A DNA stretch of 18,000 bases from Candidatus Eiseniibacteriota bacterium (lineage in GTDB: Bacteria > Joyebacterota > Joyebacteria > Joyebacterales > Joyebacteraceae), in contig DAOVNE010000004.1 of NCBI GenBank assembly GCA_030630395.1, positions 1 to 18,000 of the forward strand, read 5' to 3'. The notes under the pieces are model-generated. The model was given only the letters and a program-made list of their open reading frames with translations, was not told the DNA's origin and did no database searches. Positions 5,540 to 12,855 of this stretch are shown here, in pieces; position 1 is the first letter of the stretch, and each line of letters starts with the position of its first letter. Both the position numbers and the translations under genes were made by a program.

Positions 5540-7996
5540 TCACCCCCTCTCTCTCACCCTTGTCTCATCACTCACCTTTGCTTCGCGGTGGGCGTCGCCT
5601 CGCGCCCGACCACGCAGGCGCCTCCGCTGCTCCTCCGGAAGCTCCGCATACAGCCACATCGAGAGTTCGATGATCCTCCTCCGTACCGAACACCGCACCG
5701 CATCGTGCCCCACGGATTCGTGCGGCATCGTCTCCAGATCGTGATAGCAGGGGCCACCGCACAGGTCACGTGCCCAACAGTTGAGACAGGCGGACGATGC
5801 TGCCCGCAATCTCCCAAGCAGTGACGCGATCGCCCCGCGGTCGATGCCACCGGCCACGTGTCCCACGGCGAAGGCGCCGTTGCCGGCGAATCTGTGGCAG
5901 AGATAGAGCGTCCCGTCCGTCGCAACACAGAGATAGCGCGCCCCGGCGCCACACGGAGAGTCGCGGCGAGACCCGCTGGCCAGGAGCGCCATGGGCTCGG
6001 TGAAGCTGCTCACCGACGGGCGCGAGCCGCTTAGGAGCGCGTCGAGTTCCGATTCGGCAAGTGCTTCGAACTCAGAGCAGAGCCTGCGGGCGAACTCCGT
6101 TTTCATGCTCGTCCCACTCACCGGCGCCAGGTGCACCATGGAGAAGCCGAGCCCCGTGAGATGCTCCACAAGGGCGGTCAGTGATCCCGATGACTCGGTC
6201 ACGGTCGCCCGAACACCCACATTGAAGCCGGGAGGCAACTCCTTCAGATTGCGGATGATGTGCGCGTAGGATCCATCGCCGTTTCGGAAGCGGCGATTGG
6301 CATCGTGATCCTCCTCGCTGCCGTCCATGCTGATGAGACAATCGATCCCGAGTTCGGCGAGAAGCTCCGCGGTGCCTGGTCTGAGCAGTGTTCCGTTCGT
6401 TGTCATATGGAAGTGGATCTGCCGCCCCACCTCCTTGGCCCGCTCCCTCGCGTATCGAACGACCGGCCGGAGCAGCTCCGTCGCAAGGAGAGGCTCTCCG
6501 CCGAAGAACACGATTGACACCTCCGGCTCGCCGAACGACTCGCGCATCAGGACGTCGACGGCCTTGAAGGCGACATCTTCGGTCATGGTATCACCGGCCG
6601 TGCTCTCCTCATGACGTCCGCCGCCCACCCGAGAGGCCGGCGCAGCTCCGAGATAGCAGTAGGTGCACGAGAGATTGCAGATATTGCTCACATTGAGCGC
6701 GAGCGACTTGATGGATATCTCGATCGCCCCGGCCTGTCGCCCGTCTTGACAGGGCTTCCCATCGGACGCCAATCCCGCCACCTCGGATATGCCGGTTCGG
6801 ACGGAGGCCGCGCCGTGGTTGAGCTCGAGTACGGCCCGCTCAGCCTCGGGCGCCCGTCTCCTGAGCCACCTGATGGTGTCCCGGGCGACGGTGTCTGCCT
6901 CGAAGAAGAACCCGGACGCCGGATCGAATGCGAACTCCTTCCCTGCCACACTGAACGTGTGCAGCTCACGCGCCGCCACGATTGCGCGCGCGACGGAGTC
7001 GTCCGGATCGAAGCCATGCGAGACGGAGCCGCATGGGTCGGAGTCGTGCGCATCGGGCGCACCCGGAATCGAGCAGTGCTCCGGATCGGTTCGGGCGGCT
7101 CGCGCCTCAAGTGACAGACGGCGGGTCATTCGGGCGTTACCGCGGGCGGCGTCGCGAAGCACGGCGCCCAGGAACTCCGCGAGCTCTGGGCATGGGAGAT
7201 CCTCTGCCGCAGCGAGTGCGCGCGCGTAGCACGCCTCCATCGTTCCAGTGACTCTCTTCAGTGCGCCGGACTCGACCGCCATCCTGATGAGACCTCTCGC
7301 CGACAGCCCCTCCGGGAGTTCGGTGCGGCCGCTCCACCGAAGGAGCATCCACACTGTCGCCGACGGCCGATGCGCTTCCAGATCCTCGCGAAGATCGACC
7401 AGATCATCGGCCAGCTGGTAACCGGCGTGGTACTCCTCTATCAGCCGTTCCATGACTGGAAGAAGATCCGGACGCCCACCGAGAGTGGCCACGGCAGCCG
7501 CCGTGACCTTGAGCGGTGACATCTTCCTTCCCAGATGGAGAAGCGTGTGATCGAGTTCATCATCTCCGACGGCCCCGACACCTCCGTCACCGTGGTGGAT
7601 CGACAGCTCCCACTCGAGGCTTGAGAAGTACTCATCCATGAACCGGTCGTAGTGCTGCCAGAACTCGCTCTCCCGAGGCAAGAGCTCGCCGTACAGGCGA
7701 ACGAACTCGGACAGACATCTGTCACAGAAGCCCAACGCTCTCGGGCCGGCGTCACTTGTGCCGTCCAGGAATCCATCCTGGGAAAGGAAGTGCGCTGTGG
7801 CGAATGCGTTCCCCAGAGACATCGCTCTGGCGGCATCACGGTCGCCCTCAAACCGTATGCCCTCGATCAGAAGGAACGGAAGCGCGACGGCGATGTTGGT
7901 CGGTCTGATGCCCCTGTCCGACATCGTGTTCTCCGAACGGAGACGACTGACGGACGACTCGAAGCTGGACGCGACGATGCGCAGTTCCTCCTGCAT
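5540..7996 (-). CDS. Isoprenoid-synthase-like / radical SAM-SPASM peptide maturase fusion
   Basis: A protein of 818 aa (833 if a GTG at 8041 is used). Numbering is from ATG 7996, preferred because the 15 codons before it lose the gene's strong G/C third-position bias. Another ATG at 7924 has GGAG before it. Residues about 30-300 resemble a class I isoprenoid synthase: DGFLD (74-78, a degenerate DDxxD) and QLADDLVDLRED (194-205, the second Asp-rich motif). Residues about 346-395 (HTFSVAGKEFAFD) match the N-terminal region of SCIFF/QhpD-type maturases. The radical SAM cluster is C440-xxx-C444-xx-C447, followed by GGEP at 499-502. The C-terminal SPASM domain has C682, C690, C700, C737, C740, C746, C750 and C769, including CLNCWARDLCGGPC, so it probably carries auxiliary Fe-S clusters. 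It probably crosslinks the two peptides encoded just downstream. Confidence 0.9.
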   Translation of the reverse strand: MQEELRIVASSFESSVSRLRSENTMSDRGIRPTNIAVALPFLLIEGIRFEGDRDAARAMSLGNAFATAHFLSQDGFLDGTSDAGPRALGFCDRCLSEFVRLYGELLPRESEFWQHYDRFMDEYFSSLEWELSIHHGDGGVGAVGDDELDHTLLHLGRKMSPLKVTAAAVATLGGRPDLLPVMERLIEEYHAGYQLADDLVDLREDLEAHRPSATVWMLLRWSGRTELPEGLSARGLIRMAVESGALKRVTGTMEACYARALAAAEDLPCPELAEFLGAVLRDAARGNARMTRRLSLEARAARTDPEHCSIPGAPDAHDSDPCGSVSHGFDPDDSVARAIVAARELHTFSVAGKEFAFDPASGFFFEADTVARDTIRWLRRRAPEAERAVLELNHGAASVRTGISEVAGLASDGKPCQDGRQAGAIEISIKSLALNVSNICNLSCTYCYLGAAPASRVGGGRHEESTAGDTMTEDVAFKAVDVLMRESFGEPEVSIVFFGGEPLLATELLRPVVRYARERAKEVGRQIHFHMTTNGTLLRPGTAELLAELGIDCLISMDGSEEDHDANRRFRNGDGSYAHIIRNLKELPPGFNVGVRATVTESSGSLTALVEHLTGLGFSMVHLAPVSGTSMKTEFARRLCSEFEALAESELDALLSGSRPSVSSFTEPMALLASGSRRDSPCGAGARYLCVATDGTLYLCHRFAGNGAFAVGHVAGGIDRGAIASLLGRLRAASSACLNCWARDLCGGPCYHDLETMPHESVGHDAVRCSVRRRIIELSMWLYAELPEEQRRRLRGRARGDAHREAKVSDETRVRERG

Positions 7997-8097
7997 GTCG
8001 AATCGGCTTCGTCTGTTGGCTGGTGCCGGTACTGCTGCCACTATTAGGTTTGACCCGTTGGGGAGTATCCGTGGATTCAGAGGTAGGTACTGCAGGA

Positions 8098-8113
8098 AGC
8101 AAGTTGCCGACCA
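8098..8113 (-). promoter_or_regulatory. Sigma-54 (-24/-12) promoter candidate for the peptide operon
   Basis: The minus strand reads TGGTCGGCAACTTGCT, preceded by C. This matches the sigma-54 consensus YTGGCACG-N4-TTGCW at the TGG of the -24 element, at the G ending that element, and at all of TTGCW, with the required ten bases between GG and GC. Transcription would begin near 8087, leaving a leader of about 90 nt before the ATG at 7996. A sigma-54 activator is encoded next door, and two dyads lie at enhancer-like distances upstream. Four of the eight -24 bases differ from consensus or are weakly conserved, so the call is probable, not certain. Confidence 0.6.
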
Positions 8114-8184
8114 GCTCAGACGGACTGAGACTGAGCAGGGTCGATATCATTGCAGGCAGCGCAAAGGGACGCGAATATAGAGAA

Positions 8185-8208
8185 CGGCGTGGCCTCATGG
8201 CCACGCCG
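8185..8208. promoter_or_regulatory. Perfect 10-bp dyad, probable activator site
   Basis: The arm CGGCGTGGCC is followed by a TCAT spacer and the exact reverse complement GGCCACGCCG. Its centre is about 109 bp upstream of the predicted sigma-54 transcription start, the classic spacing for an enhancer-binding protein. It is not followed by a T run on either strand, so an intrinsic terminator is unlikely. The Fis-type HTH at the C-terminus of the neighbouring activator, or the response regulator at the window edge, could bind it. Confidence 0.55.
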
Positions 8209-8264
8209 CGCACTGCCTGAACTGTCTACTTGGATTACATACTACATCGCCCTTGAATGCGGAG

Positions 8265-8307
8265 AGCCGGCAGGCGAATTGTGGAAGGTTGCTCGCGCCT
8301 GCCGGCT
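8265..8307. repeat. 12-bp inverted repeat with 19-nt loop
   Basis: AGCCGGCAGGCG (8265-8276) and its exact reverse complement CGCCTGCCGGCT (8296-8307) are separated by 19 nt. The centre lies about 200 bp upstream of the predicted operon start, a distance still usable by a sigma-54 enhancer. No T run follows. It could alternatively be a stable RNA hairpin if the region is transcribed. Its arms differ from those of the dyad at 8185-8208, so the two may serve different proteins. Confidence 0.5.
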
Positions 8308-8517
8308 TCGTGGGCTGGACCCCATCCTGGGAGGAGAGTGCAGCTGACCAGTGGTGCGGGACGGATGAAGTCCATGTGGAGAGCTGTTGGGTGCTGCCTC
8401 GTTGGTGTCACTCCTTGTTGTCACCCCGTGTTTCTTCTCTATCGTAGCAGCTACCGGCAGGTGCCAGGAGGTGTAGCAGCTGTTCAAGTTCAGCCGAGGA
8501 ACGGCGAGGCTATTCCG

Positions 8518-8766
8518 ATGAGCAGGATCACGATTATTATCTTAACTCTCGCCGCGCTCGGCATGGCTACTCTCTCTCTTCTATGTCATCTCCCCGATGA
8601 ATCCGGAGAGCCTGTGATTCCTGGAAGGGAGGAGGGCCATAGACCGACCGCTCTCGCCCCCCTGATAATCTCACTCACGGCCACACCCCCTTCCAAGTCC
8701 TGTTGTCAAAGTTCTAACCTCCTTAAGGGCAGACATCGTGCCAGTTTGGGCCAATCGGCCCCCTAA
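8518..8766 (+). CDS. Possible small membrane protein (weak)
   Basis: An 82-residue frame beginning MSRITIIILTLAALG, with one hydrophobic helix at about residues 4-23, then a polar tail with Cys59 and Cys60 as a CC pair. GAGG lies eight bases before the ATG. It ends as SLLCHLP after the helix, which is not a proper lipobox. Codon third positions are less G/C-biased than in neighbouring genes, and it resembles nothing I recognise. It is the only gene-like frame on the plus strand between 5.5 and 13.4 kb, and it could be chance. A frame extending it upstream to ATG 8365 is also open. Confidence 0.25.
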   Translation: MSRITIIILTLAALGMATLSLLCHLPDESGEPVIPGREEGHRPTALAPLIISLTATPPSKSCCQSSNLLKGRHRASLGQSAP

Positions 8767-8825
8767 TCGTGCTCCCGATCAGCAGAGCTAAACCACCTAC
8801 CCTCTGCAAGTTACGGCACCCGTGA

Positions 8826-8921
8826 GTAAGTTGACCAGGTCTCATATCGGTGAACGGTGGCAGGTTTTGACCGCAGATCGGACGCTCTTGAAGGGGATTG
8901 CCGCTAACTTGGTCAAGTAAC
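8826..8921. repeat. Imperfect inverted repeat of a GTnA-n-TTGACCA-n-GT motif
   Basis: GTAAGTTGACCAGGT on the plus strand near 8826-8840, and GTTACTTGACCAAGT on the minus strand near 8907-8921, share the TTGACCA core and flanking GT/A/GT bases (about 12 of 16 positions). The cores are about 72 bp apart. A pair of facing copies suggests a protein-binding site, but no nearby plus-strand gene is clearly served. No function is assigned. Confidence 0.35.
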
Positions 8922-9019
8922 AGCAGTTACGCGACCGTCACGTTTACGACGCCGTGTCAGAGATTGGACGCTTCCGGAGAGCCTGAGGGACGCCTCCCGA
9001 GTGGCCCTGAGCGGCAATG

Positions 9020-9042
9020 AAAAACGGGCCGACTTCGGCCCG
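9020..9042 (-). terminator. Intrinsic terminator of the sigma-54 activator gene
   Basis: On the minus strand CGGGCCGA, then a tight loop, then TCGGCCCG is followed directly by TTTTT. This is a textbook Rho-independent terminator, about 70 bp after the stop of the TPR/GAF/sigma-54 activator. It separates that transcription unit from the promoter region of the peptide operon. Confidence 0.88.
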
Positions 9043-9113
9043 ATACGGATGGAGTTCGGTAGTTGACTTGTGGTGAGATCGACGGCGGCACGCGTAGTCG
9101 CTCACAGGCAGGG

Positions 9114-12100
9114 CTACCCGATTCCGTGCTTCTTCATCTTCGCGTGCAGACCCGTGCGCGATATGCCCAGGATCTCGGCTGCCTGCTGCTTGTTCCACCC
9201 TGTGCGGTCGAGCGCCTCGAGGATCCGGCTTCGCTCCAGCGCGTCAACCTCATCCCTGAGCGACCGGCGGCCACCCTCATCGGCCTCGGCGCCCGTACCC
9301 ACATCGACACGAGTCCTGATCTCGGGACTCATCTTGTCCATGCCGATGGTCTCGCCGCTCTTGGTCAGGGCAACACCGCGACGGACTTCGTTCTCCAGCT
9401 CTCGCACGTTGTTTCCACGCCATCCGTGCCTCAGGAAGAGCTCCCTCACTTCTCGCGTGAACCCGGGGATCGTCTTCCCCTCTCGCTTCGCGTAGAGCTC
9501 AAGGAAGTGGTCCATCAGCCCCGGGATGTCCTCCGGGCGCTCCCTGAGCGGAGGCACTTCTATCGTAATGGCGCAGAGTCTGTAGAACAGGTCCCGTCTG
9601 AATTCGCCGCTCTCGACGTCCTTTCGCAGGTCCCTGTTCGTGGCGGAGACGACGCGGGCATTGCTCGTCCTCGTGACGCTCTCTCCCACCCTCCGGAACT
9701 CGCCATTCTGGAGGAATCTCAGGAGCTTCACCTGGAGCCCGGGACTCATCTCACCTATCTCGTCGAGGAAAAGCGTTCCATTGGCCGCGGCCTCGACAAG
9801 GCCCTGTCGATCGCGGTCGGCATCCGTGAAAGCACCCCGGACGTGCCCGAAGAGCTCGCTCTCCTGGAGGTTTGCAGCGATGGCGCCGGAGTTCAGGGCC
9901 ACGAACCTTCCGGTGGCCGTCGTGCTGCTGGAGTGGATAGCCTTGGCAACCAGCTCCTTGCCGACACCCGATTCTCCGCGTATGAGAACCGGAACACGGC
10001 TGTCCTCCAGCTGTTCGATCGTAGCCAGGATCTGGACCATCTCGGGGCTTCGCGTGATGAGCCCGACCGTCTCAGCCGAGTCTAGCAGCTTATCGGCCTC
10101 CTCGTCCGTCGAGCGCAAGACCATGGTCCCACCGACGCGTGAGTGGGTGAGGCCAAGCACCCGGCCTGACGCACTCAGGAACTCCACGTCGCTCTGCGTA
10201 AACGCAACCGACCTGTCACCTCGAGAGCGATCCGCGTACACGAGGTAGACTCGCTCGCGGTCGAACCCGACTTCCACCGGCAGGAGCGCGAGCGCGCCCA
10301 CTTCGGGTTGGGTGAAGGCACCGTGGGAATGTCCGTTGCTGACGACGAGAGGACGCGAATGACCGCGTTTCGAAACCGTCGTCCGCACGAACCGGCTCAC
10401 ATCCGACACCCCTCTTCCCGTGGTATCGACCGAAGTCGTCACCGACGTGGCGCCTCCTTCGGCGACCTGGAAGAGAACCAGCCGGTCCGCCGACAGAGCG
10501 CTCGCCAACTCTCCGGCGAAGCGATGGAGGTCGTCGGGACTCGGCTCCGTCGTCTCAAGGAACCTGTAGCCTTTGGCAATCAGTGCGTACCGACCCCGGC
10601 GAACTACTCCCGCGTCTGCCAGAATCGCATCCAGCTCCATGAGTGCGGCGTCGATTCTAGCCAGACCATGGCTGTCGTGCGCCGCCTCGAATCTGAGTCG
10701 TGCGCTCTCCAGCCACCTGCGCGCACGGTCGGGCAGTCCGCTCGCCTTGAGCGCCTTGCCGCGTTCAAACTCACATTGCGCCACCCAGTTCGGCAGGCCG
10801 ATGCGCGCAAAGATGGCGGCCGCAGACGAGAGCCTGGCTTCGATCAGATCGATCGGCGGTTCGTCCCCGACCGATGATTCCCTGAGGCCGATACCATCCG
10901 TGAGCGCCGCCCTCGCGAGCTCGAACGACTCGCCGATGCGACGCAGTATCTCCTCTGCCCTGTGTATGAGAACCTCGGCGGCGGTCCGTTCCCCCTTCGC
11001 GTAGCAGACACCGGCCAATACGCGGAGGGTCGCACCCTCTTCGAGGCTGTCGTTGATCTCACGCGTGAGCTTGATGCCATCGGAGCAGTCACGCTCCGCC
11101 TCGTCGAGCCTGCCGAGTTCCATGTAGACTTCGGCGCGCCTCCTCAGGACCTCGCCCACAACGTCGCTGTTTGACGAAAGTCTGTAAGCGCATCCGAGCG
11201 CTCGATTGAACTTCCTAAGCGCCTCCTCATACTCGCCGCGATCCATCTCCAGATGACCGATGAACTCGAGAGCCAGAGCCTCGGCCCTCAAGTACCCGTT
11301 CTCCTGGCTTGTCGAGAGAGCGTTCTGGAAGAGCCTCTGTGCCTCTCCCCACTCGCGCCGCATGCGGAAGATGTTGCCGAGCGCCGACTCCGCGGCCACG
11401 AGGCCACGAGTCGCGCCGATCTGCCCGTAGAGCGCGCGTGCTTCGTTGAGCTTAGTCTCCGCCTCACCCCAGCGGGAGAGCTTGTAGAGGATGATGCCGA
11501 GGTTGGTGAGACGGTCCGCGATTGCCATCGCGTGACCGAGTCTCCGGTCGATGGTGAGAGCACTGTCGATGTACTCGAGCGCGCCGTGGAAGTCGCCCGA
11601 CCGCTTCGCCAACACGCCCAGGTTATTGTAGGCGGCAGCGAGTCCGGCTTCATCGCCGAGGCGCTTCTGTGTTACGAGGTAGTCTGTGAAGTAGTCGCGC
11701 GCCGCCTTGATGTTGCCCAGTTCGGCGTTCGCGATGCCCAGGACCTTGCCTGCCTCAGCCAGAAGCGGGCTGTCAGGCCTTGTTCTCAGGATCTCGTAGG
11801 CCTTCCGTCCTGCACGCAGCGCCTCGTCGTAGCGTCCGCTCTCGATCTCGACGCGGGCGAGCACGACGTTCGCATCGGCCCACGCTGATCCATCATCTTC
11901 ACTGAGATCGAGGTCGTCCAGTGTCGCGCACTTGCGCCTGGCGTCATCGTAACTGCCGAGACCAAGGTGGCACTTCGCGATCCTCACCAGAAGGGCGGCG
12001 GCCTCAGGGTCGGTGAGCTTCTCACGAAGCTCCCCGACCTCGGCCTGTTCGAAATAGCTCAGCGCATCAGTGTAGCTATCGGATTCGAGATAGACATCGC

Positions 12101-12212
12101 CCAAGCGCATCGCCGCGACTGCAGCATCTCTGCCGCTTTGCGACTTCAGCACCTTCTCGAACGCTTTCAACATCTCGCGTTCCGGCGCTTTGTCTTTTCC
12201 CTTGTCGCTCAT
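9114..12212 (-). CDS. TPR-GAF-sigma-54 AAA+ activator with Fis-type HTH
   Basis: A 1032-aa enhancer-binding protein without a receiver domain. Residues about 25-510 are tandem TPR-like helical repeats (for example AAAYNNLGVLAKRSGDFHGA from 192 and ALALEFIGHLEMDRGEYEEA from 312). About 555-695 looks like a GAF domain. The AAA+ domain spans about 710-950: Walker A GESGVGKE (746-753), sigma-54-contact loop GAFTDA (793-798), Walker B GTLFLDEIGEM (812-822) and an arginine-finger region FRRDLFYRL (871-879). A Fis-type HTH fills 985-1030 (NKQQAAEILGISRTGLHAKMKK). The loop has Asp where GAFTGA has Gly. The protein should remodel sigma-54 RNA polymerase in response to a ligand or partner sensed by the TPR/GAF half. 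It is encoded beside an operon with a sigma-54-like promoter, so that operon is a likely target. Confidence 0.93.
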   Translation of the reverse strand: MSDKGKDKAPEREMLKAFEKVLKSQSGRDAAVAAMRLGDVYLESDSYTDALSYFEQAEVGELREKLTDPEAAALLVRIAKCHLGLGSYDDARRKCATLDDLDLSEDDGSAWADANVVLARVEIESGRYDEALRAGRKAYEILRTRPDSPLLAEAGKVLGIANAELGNIKAARDYFTDYLVTQKRLGDEAGLAAAYNNLGVLAKRSGDFHGALEYIDSALTIDRRLGHAMAIADRLTNLGIILYKLSRWGEAETKLNEARALYGQIGATRGLVAAESALGNIFRMRREWGEAQRLFQNALSTSQENGYLRAEALALEFIGHLEMDRGEYEEALRKFNRALGCAYRLSSNSDVVGEVLRRRAEVYMELGRLDEAERDCSDGIKLTREINDSLEEGATLRVLAGVCYAKGERTAAEVLIHRAEEILRRIGESFELARAALTDGIGLRESSVGDEPPIDLIEARLSSAAAIFARIGLPNWVAQCEFERGKALKASGLPDRARRWLESARLRFEAAHDSHGLARIDAALMELDAILADAGVVRRGRYALIAKGYRFLETTEPSPDDLHRFAGELASALSADRLVLFQVAEGGATSVTTSVDTTGRGVSDVSRFVRTTVSKRGHSRPLVVSNGHSHGAFTQPEVGALALLPVEVGFDRERVYLVYADRSRGDRSVAFTQSDVEFLSASGRVLGLTHSRVGGTMVLRSTDEEADKLLDSAETVGLITRSPEMVQILATIEQLEDSRVPVLIRGESGVGKELVAKAIHSSSTTATGRFVALNSGAIAANLQESELFGHVRGAFTDADRDRQGLVEAAANGTLFLDEIGEMSPGLQVKLLRFLQNGEFRRVGESVTRTSNARVVSATNRDLRKDVESGEFRRDLFYRLCAITIEVPPLRERPEDIPGLMDHFLELYAKREGKTIPGFTREVRELFLRHGWRGNNVRELENEVRRGVALTKSGETIGMDKMSPEIRTRVDVGTGAEADEGGRRSLRDEVDALERSRILEALDRTGWNKQQAAEILGISRTGLHAKMKKHGIG

Positions 12213-12262
12213 GGTCCTGTCCCTGCGCTAAGGTCAGGAAATTCGGACGAACATCAGAACAC

Positions 12263-12613
12263 TCAGAGGATCCAGAACATCCAGTTCAGGACCATCCGCA
12301 TCCGCACGCTCCACAGTCCGCCTTGTGCAATGAACTGCTTCGCAACTTGTCCGTCGCCACCGTCTCCAGGATCGCCGATTTCACCAGGAACCTCCGGATC
12401 CGGGATGTCCTCCGGGTCACCTGGCATCGCGTCGCCCCAACGATCATCGTCACCACCGACTTCCCCATCACCGTCCATGTACGTGATCGAAGAGTCCACC
12501 TGAGAGTCGCCGGACGGGCCATCCGTCCGAATCGCTGAGTTCGCCGCTCCCGCAATGAGCAACGAGCCCAGCGCGAGAACCACGAGCAGGATGAGCACCC
12601 TTCTCATGTGCAT
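12263..12613 (-). CDS. Small exported acidic protein of unknown function
   Basis: A 116-residue protein from ATG 12613, with GGAGGT five bases upstream; the ATG at 12607 is an alternative. A signal peptide spans residues 1-27: MRR, then a long Leu/Val core, ending GAANSA. A very acidic, Gly/Pro/Asp-rich low-complexity stretch covers about residues 40-90 (EVGGDDDRWGD, PEDIPDPEVPGEIGDPG). The C-terminal 28 residues are more hydrophobic and aromatic, ending in VLNWMFWIL. It lies 50 bp upstream of the sigma-54 activator gene on the same strand, so the two are probably cotranscribed. It might be an extracytoplasmic partner of the system, but no function can be assigned from sequence. The frame is open further upstream to 12754, but that part lacks a ribosome-binding site. 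Confidence 0.65.
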   Translation of the reverse strand: MHMRRVLILLVVLALGSLLIAGAANSAIRTDGPSGDSQVDSSITYMDGDGEVGGDDDRWGDAMPGDPEDIPDPEVPGEIGDPGDGGDGQVAKQFIAQGGLWSVRMRMVLNWMFWIL

Positions 12614-12651
12614 AGGTACCTCCCTGTGGTTTCTGAGGAGTAGCCTTGTCC

Positions 12652-12739
12652 CTGTACAGCGTTGTTCGCCGCCTAGGGGGTGTGCGTCGACATGCCCCGC
12701 CGGCGGCGGGTTGACGCTACATGGGGGGATCCTGTACAG
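12652..12739. promoter_or_regulatory. Paired CCTGTACAG palindromes upstream of the small-protein/activator unit
   Basis: CCTGTACAG occurs at 12651-12659 and again at 12731-12739; CTGTACAG is itself a perfect palindrome. The copies are exactly 80 bp apart and lie 39 and 119 bp before the ATG at 12613. An imperfect hairpin sits between them at 12684-12717 (GCGTC/GACGC outer arms, CCCGCC/GGCGGG inner arms). Paired identical palindromes fit a repressor that loops DNA, for example the ArsR-fold protein encoded immediately upstream or a LexA-like factor. The regulator itself is not identifiable. Confidence 0.4.
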
Positions 12740-12855
12740 ATTTAACGAGTCCAATTACATTCTAGCGTTTGGGAGGCCATGCTGTCAATGGGAATCCCGC
12801 TTCTGGCGAGCCCCATTCAGGAACAGACGGATTGCTTGGGGCCCTGCCGTACGCC

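Larger units (their letters stand above)
7997..9113. other. Long intergenic region with regulatory structure
   Basis: About 1.1 kb separates the radical SAM gene from the sigma-54 activator gene. It contains the sigma-54-like promoter at 8098-8113, dyads at 8185-8208 and 8265-8307, a weak small-protein candidate on the plus strand at 8518-8766, an imperfect inverted repeat at 8826-8921 and the terminator at 9020-9042. Open frames here lack the G/C third-position bias of the real genes, so I see no well-supported protein. No tRNA-like or rRNA-like sequence was recognised. Confidence 0.7.

Noticed and set aside
5541..5543. GTG start for peptide 1 overlapping the radical SAM stop
   Set aside because: The strong ribosome-binding site lies over and after this codon, so it cannot serve it. 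Aligning with peptide 2 favours TTG 5534.
8185..8208. Dyad read as an intrinsic terminator
   Set aside because: No T run follows on either strand and no gene ends nearby. An operator or enhancer site fits better.
8242..8487. 81-residue minus-strand frame upstream of the radical SAM gene as a third precursor
   Set aside because: It lacks the LANG start and the repeated Cys-Asp modules and has only one Cys, so it does not belong to the peptide family.
9063..10085. 340-residue plus-strand frame opposite the sigma-54 activator
   Set aside because: It is antisense to a gene with intact Walker A, Walker B and HTH motifs. Long antisense frames are expected with this codon bias.
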